Origin: CAIYOL01 sp964494805
GTDB lineage: Bacteria > Planctomycetota > Phycisphaerae > Sedimentisphaerales > Anaerobacaceae
DNA length: 64,000 bases
NCBI GenBank assembly: GCA_964494805.1
Contig: CAZBST010000008.1
Span: 58,443-122,442 of the forward strand
Direction of reading: 5' to 3'
Part shown: positions 34,099 through 42,865 of the stretch, one piece after another
How positions within the stretch are numbered: the first letter of the stretch is position 1
Layout of the letters: every line of letters begins with the position of its first letter
The notes under the pieces: model-generated
The model's database searches: none
Told to the model about the DNA's origin: nothing
Seen by the model: only the letters and a program-made list of their open reading frames with translations
Position numbers and translations under genes: made by a program

Positions 34099-35730
34099 TT
34101 ATTCCGGCTTCATATAGGGATAACGGTAATTTCTCTGGGGCAGGAAGGTCTCCTTAATTGCCCGCGGCGAGACCCACCGCTCAAGATTAAGCCAGCTTCC
34201 GGCCTTGTCGTTGGTGCCCGATGCGCGTGTTCCGCCGAAAGGCTGCTGAGCAACGACCGCACCAGTGGGTTTATCGTTGACATAGAAATTACCAGCGGCG
34301 TGGCGCAGGGTATCCATCGCCTTTACGATGGCGCTGCGTTCGAGGGCGAAAATAGCACCTGTCAGGGCATATGGAGAGGTCTTATCGCACAGCTCAAGTG
34401 CTTGGTCATATTCGCCTTCGGGATAAATATAAACCGTCAATACCGGGCCGAATATCTCCTCGACCATTAATTTGGATTTGGGGTCTTTAGATACCACAAC
34501 GGTCGGCTCGATGAAATAGCCCTTGGAGTCGTCGGAACCACCGCCGACTATGATTTCCATATCGGGCGAACTCTTGGCAAATTCGATATAGCCATTAATG
34601 GTATCGAAAGATTTTTTATCGATAACAGCTCCCATAAAGGTACTGAAATCGGTTACGTCGCCCATCTTAATAGTCGCGATTTCGGCAAGCATTCGCTCTT
34701 TGACCTGCGGCCAGATAGAGTCAGGGACATATGCTCTCGAACAAGCTGAGCATTTCTGGCCCTGATATTCGAACGAGCCGCGGACGAGGGCGGTTACGAG
34801 GGCCTCGATATCGCAGCTTGTGTGGGCGAATATAAAGTCTTTTCCGCCGGTCTCGCCGACGATCCTGGGATATGAAACATATTTTCGAATGTCCGAGCCG
34901 ACAGCCAGCCAGATTGTCGAGAATACATAGGTGCTGCCTGTAAAGTGGATGCCGCCAAGCCGAATATCGTTCAGCGCCGGCGGACCGACAACTGGGCCGG
35001 GGCCGGGAACCATATTTATAACTCCGGGGGGCATACCTGCTTCCTCAAGGACCTTCATAAGAAAGTACGCGGGCAGGACAGCAGCCGATGCAGGCTTCCA
35101 GACGACAGTATTGCCCATCAGTGCGGGTGCGGTCGGGAGGTTGCCGGCGATAGAGGTAAAGTTGAACGGTGTCAAGGCAAGGACAAAGCCGTCGAGCGGG
35201 CGATGCTCCATATAATTCAGCACGCCGGGAGTTGACATCGGCTGGTCGCCGTATACTTCCTCCATAAAGTGCGGGTTGAATCGCCAGAAATCAATGAGTT
35301 CACAAGCCGAGTCAATTTCCGCCTGATGGGGAGTCTTGCTCATATTCAACATTGTTGTTGCGTTTAGTGTCTGACGATATTTACCGGCGAGCAGTTCCGC
35401 AGCCTTTAGCAAAACGACCGCCCTTGATTCCCAAGGCATTGTGCCCCACTGCTGTTTTGCTTTTTCGGCAGCATCTACAGCCTTAATAGTAAAATCCGCA
35501 TCAGCTTCATGATACCTGCCCAACACGTGCTTGTGGTCGTGGGGGCAGACGATATCCTTCAACTTGCCGTTTCGAACTTCCTGGCCGGCGATAATCATCG
35601 GGACTTCTACCTGCCCGCTAAGCATCTCCTTCAGCTTGGCTTTAAGTTCTGCACGTTCTCTACTGCCCGGAGCATACTGTAAACCCGGTTCGTTGACCGG
35701 TCGAGGAATGCGAAAAATACCATTAAACAT
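34099..35730 (-). CDS. pruA: L-glutamate gamma-semialdehyde dehydrogenase (1-pyrroline-5-carboxylate dehydrogenase)
   Basis: 543 residues, the long form. Aldehyde dehydrogenase motifs: LTPFNFTSI, GNTVVWKPA, HFTGSTYVF, VGETGGKDF with the general base Glu, and GQKCSACSRAYVP with the catalytic Cys; EEIFGPVLTVY and PFGGTRASG follow. It oxidises glutamate semialdehyde to glutamate in proline and arginine breakdown. No proline dehydrogenase is adjacent. It is preceded by GGAGG-type sequence before ATG. Confidence 0.92.
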   Translation of the reverse strand: MFNGIFRIPRPVNEPGLQYAPGSRERAELKAKLKEMLSGQVEVPMIIAGQEVRNGKLKDIVCPHDHKHVLGRYHEADADFTIKAVDAAEKAKQQWGTMPWESRAVVLLKAAELLAGKYRQTLNATTMLNMSKTPHQAEIDSACELIDFWRFNPHFMEEVYGDQPMSTPGVLNYMEHRPLDGFVLALTPFNFTSIAGNLPTAPALMGNTVVWKPASAAVLPAYFLMKVLEEAGMPPGVINMVPGPGPVVGPPALNDIRLGGIHFTGSTYVFSTIWLAVGSDIRKYVSYPRIVGETGGKDFIFAHTSCDIEALVTALVRGSFEYQGQKCSACSRAYVPDSIWPQVKERMLAEIATIKMGDVTDFSTFMGAVIDKKSFDTINGYIEFAKSSPDMEIIVGGGSDDSKGYFIEPTVVVSKDPKSKLMVEEIFGPVLTVYIYPEGEYDQALELCDKTSPYALTGAIFALERSAIVKAMDTLRHAAGNFYVNDKPTGAVVAQQPFGGTRASGTNDKAGSWLNLERWVSPRAIKETFLPQRNYRYPYMKPE

Positions 35731-35889
35731 CTTTTACCTCCTTAAAATTCGGGGACAATCAAAGACAAGTATTCTCCCCTATTGCAGCTGAAAAGTCAAC
35801 AATTAGTTCGAATACGCAAGGCATGTCAAAATCGGCAATCTTTATACTACTCTGTGCAGTAGTAACCAAGCTGTGTAAAACAGCACAAA

Positions 35890-35965
35890 TCGGGGTGACT
35901 GGATTCGAACCAGCGGCCTCCTGCTCCCAAAGCAGGCGCTCTAATCCAAGCTGAGCTACACCCCG
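35890..35965 (-). tRNA. tRNA-Pro(TGG)
   Basis: Minus strand: acceptor CGGGGTG pairs with CACCCCG; D arm GCTC...GAGC; anticodon stem CCTGC/GCAGG with loop TTTGGGA (anticodon TGG); T arm CTGG-TTCGAAT-CCAG. All four arms are intact. Confidence 0.95.
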
Positions 35966-36172
35966 CCCAAGGCGGACAAGCCCGAAAAACGACAAAATGT
36001 CCATCAGACAAGATATTATATACGAGACAGCCCTTTACTGCAATAAAATCGGTTTCAGGGGTTGACTTACAGCATTTTCGTCAAAAATAGCTTGCATTTA
36101 CATAAAAATTGGGGTATAATTATCAAACAAAAGCTGTTTTTGGGGTGTAAAGAGTCCGAAGGTTATAAGGTT

Positions 36173-36652
36173 ATGGTACCCGGAATTGAAAGACGGTGGG
36201 TGGTGCCGACGTTTATTGCTTTGGGTGTGCTGGCTTCGCTTTTTATAGGTGGTAAGCTCGGCCCACCAGCAAGCGCCAAAGCAGAACTGCAAGCCGGTGG
36301 CAACGGCGAGATTTTAGTAGTTCCCATTCAAATCGAACGGGACAAATACGGGCTGGCGATGGTGGATACGATCAGCCAGACGCTGTGGATATACGAAATA
36401 AACAGTATGGGTCCGGCCCACAACCGGCTGAAATTACTGGCAGCCCGAAGCTGGCAATACGACAGACTGCTGAAACAGTACAATACGGCTGAGCCGAAAC
36501 CGGAACAGGTAAGGATGCTTCTGGAAGAGAAGGAATTGGGCAAGCAGCCGAAAGAACAAGTCAAGGAAAAACAGGAGGGTTCAGACGTAAATGTTGTAGA
36601 AGCAAATGAGCCCGGCTCCAACCCGCTTTGCCAAGGCGAGCCCAACGAGTGA
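36173..36652 (+). CDS. Small membrane-anchored protein of unknown function
   Basis: About 159 residues from ATG 36173. One N-terminal hydrophobic segment (about 12-28), then a conserved-looking core: IERDKYGLAMVDTISQTLW, NRLKLLAARSWQYDRLLKQY, and a charged Gln/Lys/Glu-rich tail. I recall similar short proteins in Phycisphaerae but know no function. It lies about 100 bp upstream of another membrane protein gene of the same strand; they may be co-expressed. The frame extends further upstream to 36062 but the added part is not protein-like. Confidence 0.65.
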   Translation: MVPGIERRWVVPTFIALGVLASLFIGGKLGPPASAKAELQAGGNGEILVVPIQIERDKYGLAMVDTISQTLWIYEINSMGPAHNRLKLLAARSWQYDRLLKQYNTAEPKPEQVRMLLEEKELGKQPKEQVKEKQEGSDVNVVEANEPGSNPLCQGEPNE

Positions 36653-36752
36653 GATTTTGACGGTTAGCAAAAAAAGTAAAAATTTTTGAAATTTTCCAAT
36701 AAGTATAAAGAGTAAGAAGACGAAAAGAAAGATAGTCTTCAGGAGAACGATT

Positions 36753-37799
36753 ATGGCAGGTATGTTTTATTCATTACAAGAGGTCGCCGCGAAGCTCAAT
36801 AAAACAGAGGAAGAAGTAAAGGAAATAATCAAGCAGGGCAGACTGCGTGAGTTCCGTGACGGCCCGAATTTGCTGTTTAAGGTCGATGAAGTCGAAGCAC
36901 TGATGTCCGACACAAGTATTGCGGCATCAAGAAAAGCATCGGCTAAAGCAAAACAGGAAACAGAGGAAGAAGAGATTTCTCTAGCACCGGAGCCAAGTGA
37001 GGGAAGTGAGCCCGCAGGGGCAGATACCACCGCTGCGGCCGGTGAAGGAATCGATGTCCTCGGCGAAACAGACGGCGATTACAAACTGGCAGACGATACT
37101 CTGAGCGAGACCAAACTTGTACCGGACGACGGGTCATTAGAGGATACACTGGGCGCGACCAAAGCTGCATCGGGCGAAGCGTCTTTGGAAGAAATCGAAG
37201 GAGACGTAAATCTTGATACCTTCGGCAGCGGTTCAGGATTGTTAGACCTTTCGCTGCAGGCCGATGACACTTCATTAGGCGGCATTCTCGATGAAATTTA
37301 CACTCCTGAGGGCGAAGAGGGAAAAGAGGAAAAAGAAGGAGCCGAAGCTTCAGCAGTGGAGGTAGCCGCCGAAGCGGAACAACTCGAAGGGCTTGCTGAA
37401 CCAGAAGCCGTTCCAGAAGCAGCGGCGACAGCTCAAGCATATCAAGTGTATGCCGAGCCGGCACCGGACGTAATAAGCAACGCTTTTGGGATTATGCTGT
37501 TTTTACCGCTGCTGGCTATTGTTTACACGGCGATAGCGGCGGTGGCCGGCTTCAACAATATGATGCCTTCAGCATTGACAGCAATACAGAAGCTAATATG
37601 GTATATTGTGATTGGGGCTGTTCTGGCGGCGGGCCTGATAGTCGGGGCGGCTTTTATGCTCAGCAGTAAAGGTAAAGGCGGCAAAACAGCGGTTAAGAAG
37701 CCAAAAGCCAAAAAGGCCAAAAAAGAAAAGAAAGCCAAGAAAACCAAAGAAGAAGCTCCGCCGCCGGAGGCGGGAACAGAAGAAAGCAAAAGCGCTTAA
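36753..37799 (+). CDS. Excisionase-type helix-turn-helix protein with membrane segments
   Basis: 348 residues. The first 50 residues form a MerR/excisionase-like HTH (YSLQEVAAKLNKTEEEVKEI, IKQGRLREFRDG). A long acidic, low-complexity linker follows (about 55-240, rich in Glu, Ala, Gly). Two hydrophobic segments lie near 245-270 and 285-308, then a Lys-rich tail (KKPKAKKAKKEKKAKKTK). ATG 36753 has CAGGAG 7 bp upstream. An HTH protein held at the membrane could couple an envelope signal to DNA, but the fold may also be used for protein contacts. A terminator follows. Confidence 0.7.
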   Translation: MAGMFYSLQEVAAKLNKTEEEVKEIIKQGRLREFRDGPNLLFKVDEVEALMSDTSIAASRKASAKAKQETEEEEISLAPEPSEGSEPAGADTTAAAGEGIDVLGETDGDYKLADDTLSETKLVPDDGSLEDTLGATKAASGEASLEEIEGDVNLDTFGSGSGLLDLSLQADDTSLGGILDEIYTPEGEEGKEEKEGAEASAVEVAAEAEQLEGLAEPEAVPEAAATAQAYQVYAEPAPDVISNAFGIMLFLPLLAIVYTAIAAVAGFNNMMPSALTAIQKLIWYIVIGAVLAAGLIVGAAFMLSSKGKGGKTAVKKPKAKKAKKEKKAKKTKEEAPPPEAGTEESKSA

Positions 37800-37832
37800 T
37801 CCGCCTGTAAGCAGATAAAGGTCAGTTTCATT

Positions 37833-37865
37833 CGGCCCTTCCCGAGCGAAAAGAAGGGCCGTTTT
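37833..37865 (+). terminator. Rho-independent terminator
   Basis: CGGCCCTTC, a loop of about 11 nt, GAAGGGCCG, then TTTT. The remaining 37866-38124 holds a possible TTGACG (37970) and no gene. Confidence 0.8.
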
Positions 37866-38124
37866 GCTGCGCAAAAAAATCAACAAACACTTCTCTTTTA
37901 GCCCCCAAAAGCATCGATGACGGCTGCATAATATTCCACCGCCAGTGGATAAATTTGAAAGTTTATTCTTGACGGACAAATACAAATAGGTTTTATTTAT
38001 GGGCGTGGTTGAAAGATTAAGGATTTGGTCGACTGTAAGAGCTTACAAATAAAAAGTGTGTATATTTTATAGGACGGTTAAAAGGAAATTTACCTGTCTC
38101 GAATTTCTTTGAAAGGATGAAACA

Positions 38125-38907
38125 ATGCGAACTGTCAAACTTTCGGTGCTTTTTCTTTTATGTGCTTTTGTCGTGCTGACAAATGGTTGCATTTCCGAGC
38201 AACAGTATAAAGATTTGAAAGTGCAAAACGACATGCAGCAGAAACGAATAGCTGGGCTTGAGAGTGAAGTACAAACTGCCAAGGTCAGACTTGCACAGTT
38301 AAAAAGACAACTCGAAACTGCCGAAGGCCGCGGCGGTGTCGAGGTAAGCGCACTACAACAAAAAATTGCCGCTCTCGAAGAAGACCTCGCGAAGAAAAAG
38401 GACCTGATTTCCACGATGCAACAGCAATTGCTCTATGGCGGGGCATCCCTGCCGGTGGAACTGACCACTATGCTTGAGGATTTTGCCAAAGACAAGGAAA
38501 TGGTGGAGTATGATTCAAACCGAGGGATAGTCAAGTTCAAGAGCGATTTGCTTTTTGACGTTGCCAGCGACGAGGTGGCACCTGCGGCTGGCGAGGTAAT
38601 CAAGTCCCTATGCAAAATTCTGAATTCGGAACAGGGCAAAAAATTTGATGTTATAATCGCTGGTCACACCGACGATATACGCATCGCCAAAGCTGAGACC
38701 CGTGCAAAACATCCGACCAACTGGCACCTGTCGGCCCACAGAGCAATATCCGTGCTGGATATAATGTTGAACAGCGGTATAAGCCCGGAGCGTATGAGCA
38801 TACGAGGTTTCGGTGAATTCCGGCCGATTGCACCGAATGCGCCCAACAAAAAAGGCAATCCCCAAAACAGGCGAGTCGAGATTTATATTGTCCCTCATGG
38901 AATGTAG
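38125..38907 (+). CDS. OmpA-family peptidoglycan-binding lipoprotein
   Basis: 260 residues. A signal peptide ends near LTNGC, a plausible lipobox. A coiled coil (about 25-100, heptads rich in Leu, Lys, Glu) leads to a C-terminal OmpA domain: IIAGHTDDIRI, HLSAHRAISVLDIML, RMSIRGFGEFRPI and NRRVEIYIVP. It probably links outer membrane and cell wall. ATG 38125 has GAAAGGA upstream. It is followed after 63 bp by ndk. Confidence 0.88.
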   Translation: MRTVKLSVLFLLCAFVVLTNGCISEQQYKDLKVQNDMQQKRIAGLESEVQTAKVRLAQLKRQLETAEGRGGVEVSALQQKIAALEEDLAKKKDLISTMQQQLLYGGASLPVELTTMLEDFAKDKEMVEYDSNRGIVKFKSDLLFDVASDEVAPAAGEVIKSLCKILNSEQGKKFDVIIAGHTDDIRIAKAETRAKHPTNWHLSAHRAISVLDIMLNSGISPERMSIRGFGEFRPIAPNAPNKKGNPQNRRVEIYIVPHGM

Positions 38908-38970
38908 CTGCGAATCGCTGTTAGACTTACGACCTGAAAAAAGACAAGGTATTAGCACCGGCATAGAAGA

Positions 38971-39432
38971 ATGGCAGAGCGCACCTTAATAATTATCAAG
39001 CCGGACGGTATACAGCGGCACCTATCTGGTGAAATAATCGGGCGATTTGAAAAAAAGGGTTTTAAGCTCGCTGCCGCAAAATTTATGCAAATCTCTAAAG
39101 AGCTTGCCCACCAACTCTACGCCGTTCACCAAGGCAAATCATTTTACGAAGGTTTGGTAAAGTATTTGTCTTCGGCACCATCGGTTGTAATGGTCTGGGA
39201 GGCAGACGGCGTTATAGATATGGCACGGAAGATGCTTGGGGCCACTTTCGGCTACAATGCTGAGCCTGGCAGTATCCGGGGGGATTTCAGCTGTTCAAGA
39301 GGATATAATCTTGTTCACGGGTCGGACAGCGTCAAATCGGCTGAACAGGAAATCAAGATATTTTTCAGACCTGATGAAATCATCGATTACAAATTAGCCG
39401 ATGAAAAGTGGCTCTACGGTAAAAATGATTAG
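38971..39432 (+). CDS. ndk: Nucleoside diphosphate kinase
   Basis: 153 residues, full length. ERTLIIIKPDGIQRHLSGEI at the start, GATFGYNAEPGSIRGDF, and NLVHGSDS with the catalytic His near residue 118. It balances nucleoside triphosphate pools. The C-terminus DEKWLYGKND is typical. Confidence 0.95.
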   Translation: MAERTLIIIKPDGIQRHLSGEIIGRFEKKGFKLAAAKFMQISKELAHQLYAVHQGKSFYEGLVKYLSSAPSVVMVWEADGVIDMARKMLGATFGYNAEPGSIRGDFSCSRGYNLVHGSDSVKSAEQEIKIFFRPDEIIDYKLADEKWLYGKND

Positions 39433-39453
39433 GTAACTTCAACTTTCAGTGTG

Positions 39454-40134
39454 CTATTCAGGCGGTTCAAATTTATAACCTATCTCCCTTATTGTGCGTA
39501 TTAAAACAGGGTTATGGGGGTTGGTTTCTATCTTCTCCCTGAGCGTAGTAACGAAGCGGTCGATGCCGCGCTGGCCCGTAAAAGAATCATAACCCCAGAC
39601 CCTGTTGAGTATTTCATCACGTGTAAGGGCCCTGCCCGGCATTGAGACAAACAACTCCAAAAGACCAAACTCTTTCGGCGACAGTTTAATTTCTTTACCT
39701 TTACGCGTCAGTTTCCTTGCCGGAATATCAAGCTTAAAACCTGCGAATTCATAGACATCCTGTTTTGCCTGTTTTCTGCGTCGCAAAAATGCTGCCGCCC
39801 TTGCCAAAAGCTCCTTTATGCTGAAAGGTTTAGTGACATAATCATCTGCCCCAAGATTTAAGCCCAAAATTACGTCTGATTCTTCTCCCTTGGCGGTCAG
39901 CATTATTATCGGCATATCCAAGTCTTCCTGGCGAATAAGTCTGCAAATCTCATACCCATTTATCTTAGGCAGCATAATATCGAGAATAATAAGGTCGGGC
40001 TTTTTGTTAAGAGCGGTATTGAGTCCTTCCTCGCCATCGGCTGCCGTCAGCACGTGATAGCCTTTGAACTCGAAGTTATCCTTCAAGCCCCGCAGCATAG
40101 CAGGGTCATCTTCAACTATCAGTATTGTTTCCAT
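39454..40134 (-). CDS. OmpR-family response regulator (second of a tandem pair)
   Basis: 226 residues from ATG 40134. Receiver domain with acidic pocket ED, phospho-acceptor Asp in LIILDIMLPK, MLTAKGEE and VTKPFSIKELLARA; then a winged-helix DNA-binding domain (KLSPKEFGLLELF, LNRVWGYDS, RGIDRFVTTLREKI). Its start overlaps the end of the preceding response regulator by 23 bp. The two are paralogues. The likely partner is the histidine kinase at 40810. Confidence 0.92.
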   Translation of the reverse strand: METILIVEDDPAMLRGLKDNFEFKGYHVLTAADGEEGLNTALNKKPDLIILDIMLPKINGYEICRLIRQEDLDMPIIMLTAKGEESDVILGLNLGADDYVTKPFSIKELLARAAAFLRRRKQAKQDVYEFAGFKLDIPARKLTRKGKEIKLSPKEFGLLELFVSMPGRALTRDEILNRVWGYDSFTGQRGIDRFVTTLREKIETNPHNPVLIRTIREIGYKFEPPE

Positions 40135-40813
40135 TGGTCTGCGGCCTTTCAAACCTGTAGCCCACCACATCTTCGGTATGAATATATATCGGAGCGTTTG
40201 GGTCCGGTTCAATCTTATTTCGCAGGACATTAATGAGATTATCGACATCCCGCACAGTAATAAAGTGACTGTGGCCCCATACGTTGCTAAGTATCTCCCC
40301 GCGTGCAAGGGTATCTCCAGGTCTTCTAAGAAACAGATGCAACAGTTTAAATTCTTCGGGTGTAAGTGCAACCTCCTTTCCATCGCGTAGAAAGGTACAG
40401 TCGACGATATTCAAAAGACAATCGCCAAATTTATATACCGGCGGCTCCTTATCTTTTCGGCGTCGCAGGGCTTCGGCCCGAGCCATCAACACCTGTATAC
40501 TGAAGGGTTTGGTTACATAGTCATCAGCTCCGAGATTTAGCCCCAAAACAATATCTTTTTCCTGGTCTTTAGCAGTCAGCATTATAATAGGCATATCGAG
40601 ATTTTTTTTACGGATGAGGCTGCATACCTCATAGCCATTTACTTTCGGCAACATAACATCGAGAATGATAAGGTCTGGTTTTTCAGTTATCGCAGCTTTT
40701 AGGCCCAGTTCACCATCTGTAGCTGTTTTGACGTTGTAGCCCTTCGATTCAAAATTATCTTTGAGACCACGCAGCATAGTGAGATTATCTTCAACAATCA
40801 GCACATTTTTCAT
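40112..40813 (-). CDS. OmpR-family response regulator (first of a tandem pair)
   Basis: 233 residues. Receiver with KNVLIVEDN, LIILDVMLPK and VTKPFSIQVLMARA; winged helix with ALTPEEFKLLHLF, LSNVWGHSHF and RDVDNLINVLRNKI. It starts inside the last codons of the histidine kinase gene (4-bp overlap, ATGA) and its end overlaps the next regulator, so kinase and both regulators form one translationally coupled unit. Confidence 0.92.
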   Translation of the reverse strand: MKNVLIVEDNLTMLRGLKDNFESKGYNVKTATDGELGLKAAITEKPDLIILDVMLPKVNGYEVCSLIRKKNLDMPIIMLTAKDQEKDIVLGLNLGADDYVTKPFSIQVLMARAEALRRRKDKEPPVYKFGDCLLNIVDCTFLRDGKEVALTPEEFKLLHLFLRRPGDTLARGEILSNVWGHSHFITVRDVDNLINVLRNKIEPDPNAPIYIHTEDVVGYRFERPQTNGNNTDS

Positions 40814-42861
40814 TGAGTAACCTCTTTATCAATCGGATCTAATTGCTTAGCCGGTAATCTTATAGTGAAAGTAGTTCCCCGGCCTGGTTCACTATCGACG
40901 GAAATTGTGCCTTTGTGGACATCAACGATAAATTTGACAATAGACAGCCCCAAACCTGTGCCTTCGGCCCGACGGGAGAGAGAAGTATCAGCCTGGTAGA
41001 ACCTGTCGAATATTTTTCTTATCTGCCTGCGGTTCAAACCGACACCATTATCCTTAACTGAGAAACAAACAAAATTGTCTTCAGAGAAAACTTTCAACTC
41101 GATTTTCTTATCATCATAAGAATATTTATAGGCATTATCCAGCAAGTTAACGATAGCCGTCACCATTATATCATGGTCGGCAGATATATCAGGCAAATTG
41201 TCGGCTATCTGCACTTGAAAATCACATTTGCCGGCGTCGAATTTAGTCTTTATGGCCTCTGCCGCAGAGCGTGCAATATCCGCAGGATTTATCCAGGCCA
41301 TCGCGAAGGTTTGTTTGTTCCGCTCCATCCTCGAAAACGTCAGAAAGTTATCAACCAGTCTGGTCAATCTCTCATTCTCCTTTGAAACCAGATGAAAGTA
41401 GTCCGTCACCTGCTGCTGGTCTTTATAGTTGCCCTCCAATAATGTATCCACAAGTAACCGTATCGAAGCCAAAGGAGTTTTCAATTCGTGAGAAACCGTG
41501 GCTATGAAATCGTTTTTGAGCTTGTTAAGTTTTATCTGTTTTCTAACCGCCTGTGCAGCGAAACCTCCTGCAAGGAGAATCAATACAATAACAAGCACCC
41601 CCGTCCAAACATAAATAGCAACGTGCCGGCTTGCCGCCCTCTCAAAAACATCACCGGCTTTGAATGACAACTCGATTTTCCAACCCGGGAAATCCTTCCC
41701 AAGAGCGGCCGCTACAAAAGGTTCCTCATCAACTTCATCGGCACCTGCTATAAACCTGCCGAACTCATCTACTACTCTATATGCTACGCCGGAGTCCCTG
41801 AAATCCGTTTTAAAGTCAGTGAAAATTGATTCGATATTATCTGCAACCAACAGCGCCAGCGCGCCCGTGCCGTCAGTCTTGTGATATATACCATACAGAG
41901 CTTTGCCTGCGAACGGTATTCGCTGAAGCCTGTTCTCTTTTATCTTTTCGAGGGTATCCGCTTCCGGAAAATCCTCAGCTACCTGAATAGACAACTCCTC
42001 AGCAGCAACTAATCGCTCAAAATCAGATAATTTGAAATTCTCTTCGTTATAGAGTGAAGTTTTCCCGCGTGCTATCGCGGCAAGACTCTGGGCAAGAAAC
42101 AGGTTGTGGTTGGCCGGCAGTGCAAAACCCGCCTCGTTTACAGAATAAAGCATTGAAGCCAACTTTTCGAACGTCTGCTCAAATAATTCACTATATTCAG
42201 AATTATTCTGTGTTAAATTCAGCAGCAACAGCCGCGCGTTTCCAATAAGAACTAAAATATCCGGACTGGCTGTTCTTTCCAAAGGACTAAAAGCTGCCTG
42301 CTTACACTCAGCGATAGCGTCGTCTAATCTTTCAAGCTTTGACAAACATCTGCTTTTGCCGATGAGACCAGTCAGATGAACACTATTGTCCCCATACCTT
42401 GCCCTACTGTCATAAATCTCCGCGGCCCTGGAATATTCATGCTCAACAAACTCAAGCTCCCAGGCATCCTTAAAATCTGCTGAAAGCTCAGCGGCACCGC
42501 CTATCTCAAAAGATAACAAAGGATAGACGCGATGCCCATTAGCATCATATATAATCAAGCCAGCGAAATTGTTTTGCCCCAATGCGAAAAGCTTCTTTCG
42601 ATAAGGATGCGTCCGGATTGCCTCGTCATCCAGCAGCTTATAATATTCGGACAACCTTTCATCAGACCTGTGAAGTGTTTTGCCTAATTGTTCTTTGTAA
42701 ACAGTAATGAGCTTTTGGCGCACCGCAAGCCTCTCATTACTTATGACCTGGCTGATAAACCATAATAACCCAACGGTGGGCAGTATAACCGCTACCGCAA
42801 GCAGCAATACCACCCACCGCATTTGATTAGGGCCACCATCTATCCTGGCCTTGCCCTTCAT
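40810..42861 (-). CDS. Membrane histidine kinase
   Basis: About 683 residues from ATG 42861; a start at 42888 inside the preceding gene is also possible. TM segments near the N-terminus (WVVLLLAVAVILPTVGLLWF) and before the kinase core (about residues 435-460) enclose a large extracytoplasmic or helical sensor region of about 400 residues with TPR-like parts. HisKA contains the phospho-acceptor His in TVSHELKTPLASI; HATPase has NLLDNAYKYS, KDNGVGL and GTGLGLSIVK. It is preceded by a large secreted protein gene that may provide the signal. Confidence 0.88.
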   Translation of the reverse strand: MKGKARIDGGPNQMRWVVLLLAVAVILPTVGLLWFISQVISNERLAVRQKLITVYKEQLGKTLHRSDERLSEYYKLLDDEAIRTHPYRKKLFALGQNNFAGLIIYDANGHRVYPLLSFEIGGAAELSADFKDAWELEFVEHEYSRAAEIYDSRARYGDNSVHLTGLIGKSRCLSKLERLDDAIAECKQAAFSPLERTASPDILVLIGNARLLLLNLTQNNSEYSELFEQTFEKLASMLYSVNEAGFALPANHNLFLAQSLAAIARGKTSLYNEENFKLSDFERLVAAEELSIQVAEDFPEADTLEKIKENRLQRIPFAGKALYGIYHKTDGTGALALLVADNIESIFTDFKTDFRDSGVAYRVVDEFGRFIAGADEVDEEPFVAAALGKDFPGWKIELSFKAGDVFERAASRHVAIYVWTGVLVIVLILLAGGFAAQAVRKQIKLNKLKNDFIATVSHELKTPLASIRLLVDTLLEGNYKDQQQVTDYFHLVSKENERLTRLVDNFLTFSRMERNKQTFAMAWINPADIARSAAEAIKTKFDAGKCDFQVQIADNLPDISADHDIMVTAIVNLLDNAYKYSYDDKKIELKVFSEDNFVCFSVKDNGVGLNRRQIRKIFDRFYQADTSLSRRAEGTGLGLSIVKFIVDVHKGTISVDSEPGRGTTFTIRLPAKQLDPIDKEVTQ

Positions 42862-42865
42862 AACA

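Noticed and set aside
36062..36172. Upstream extension of the small membrane protein gene
   Set aside because: The extra residues precede a typical N-terminal anchor, run through the leader region and have no start signals.
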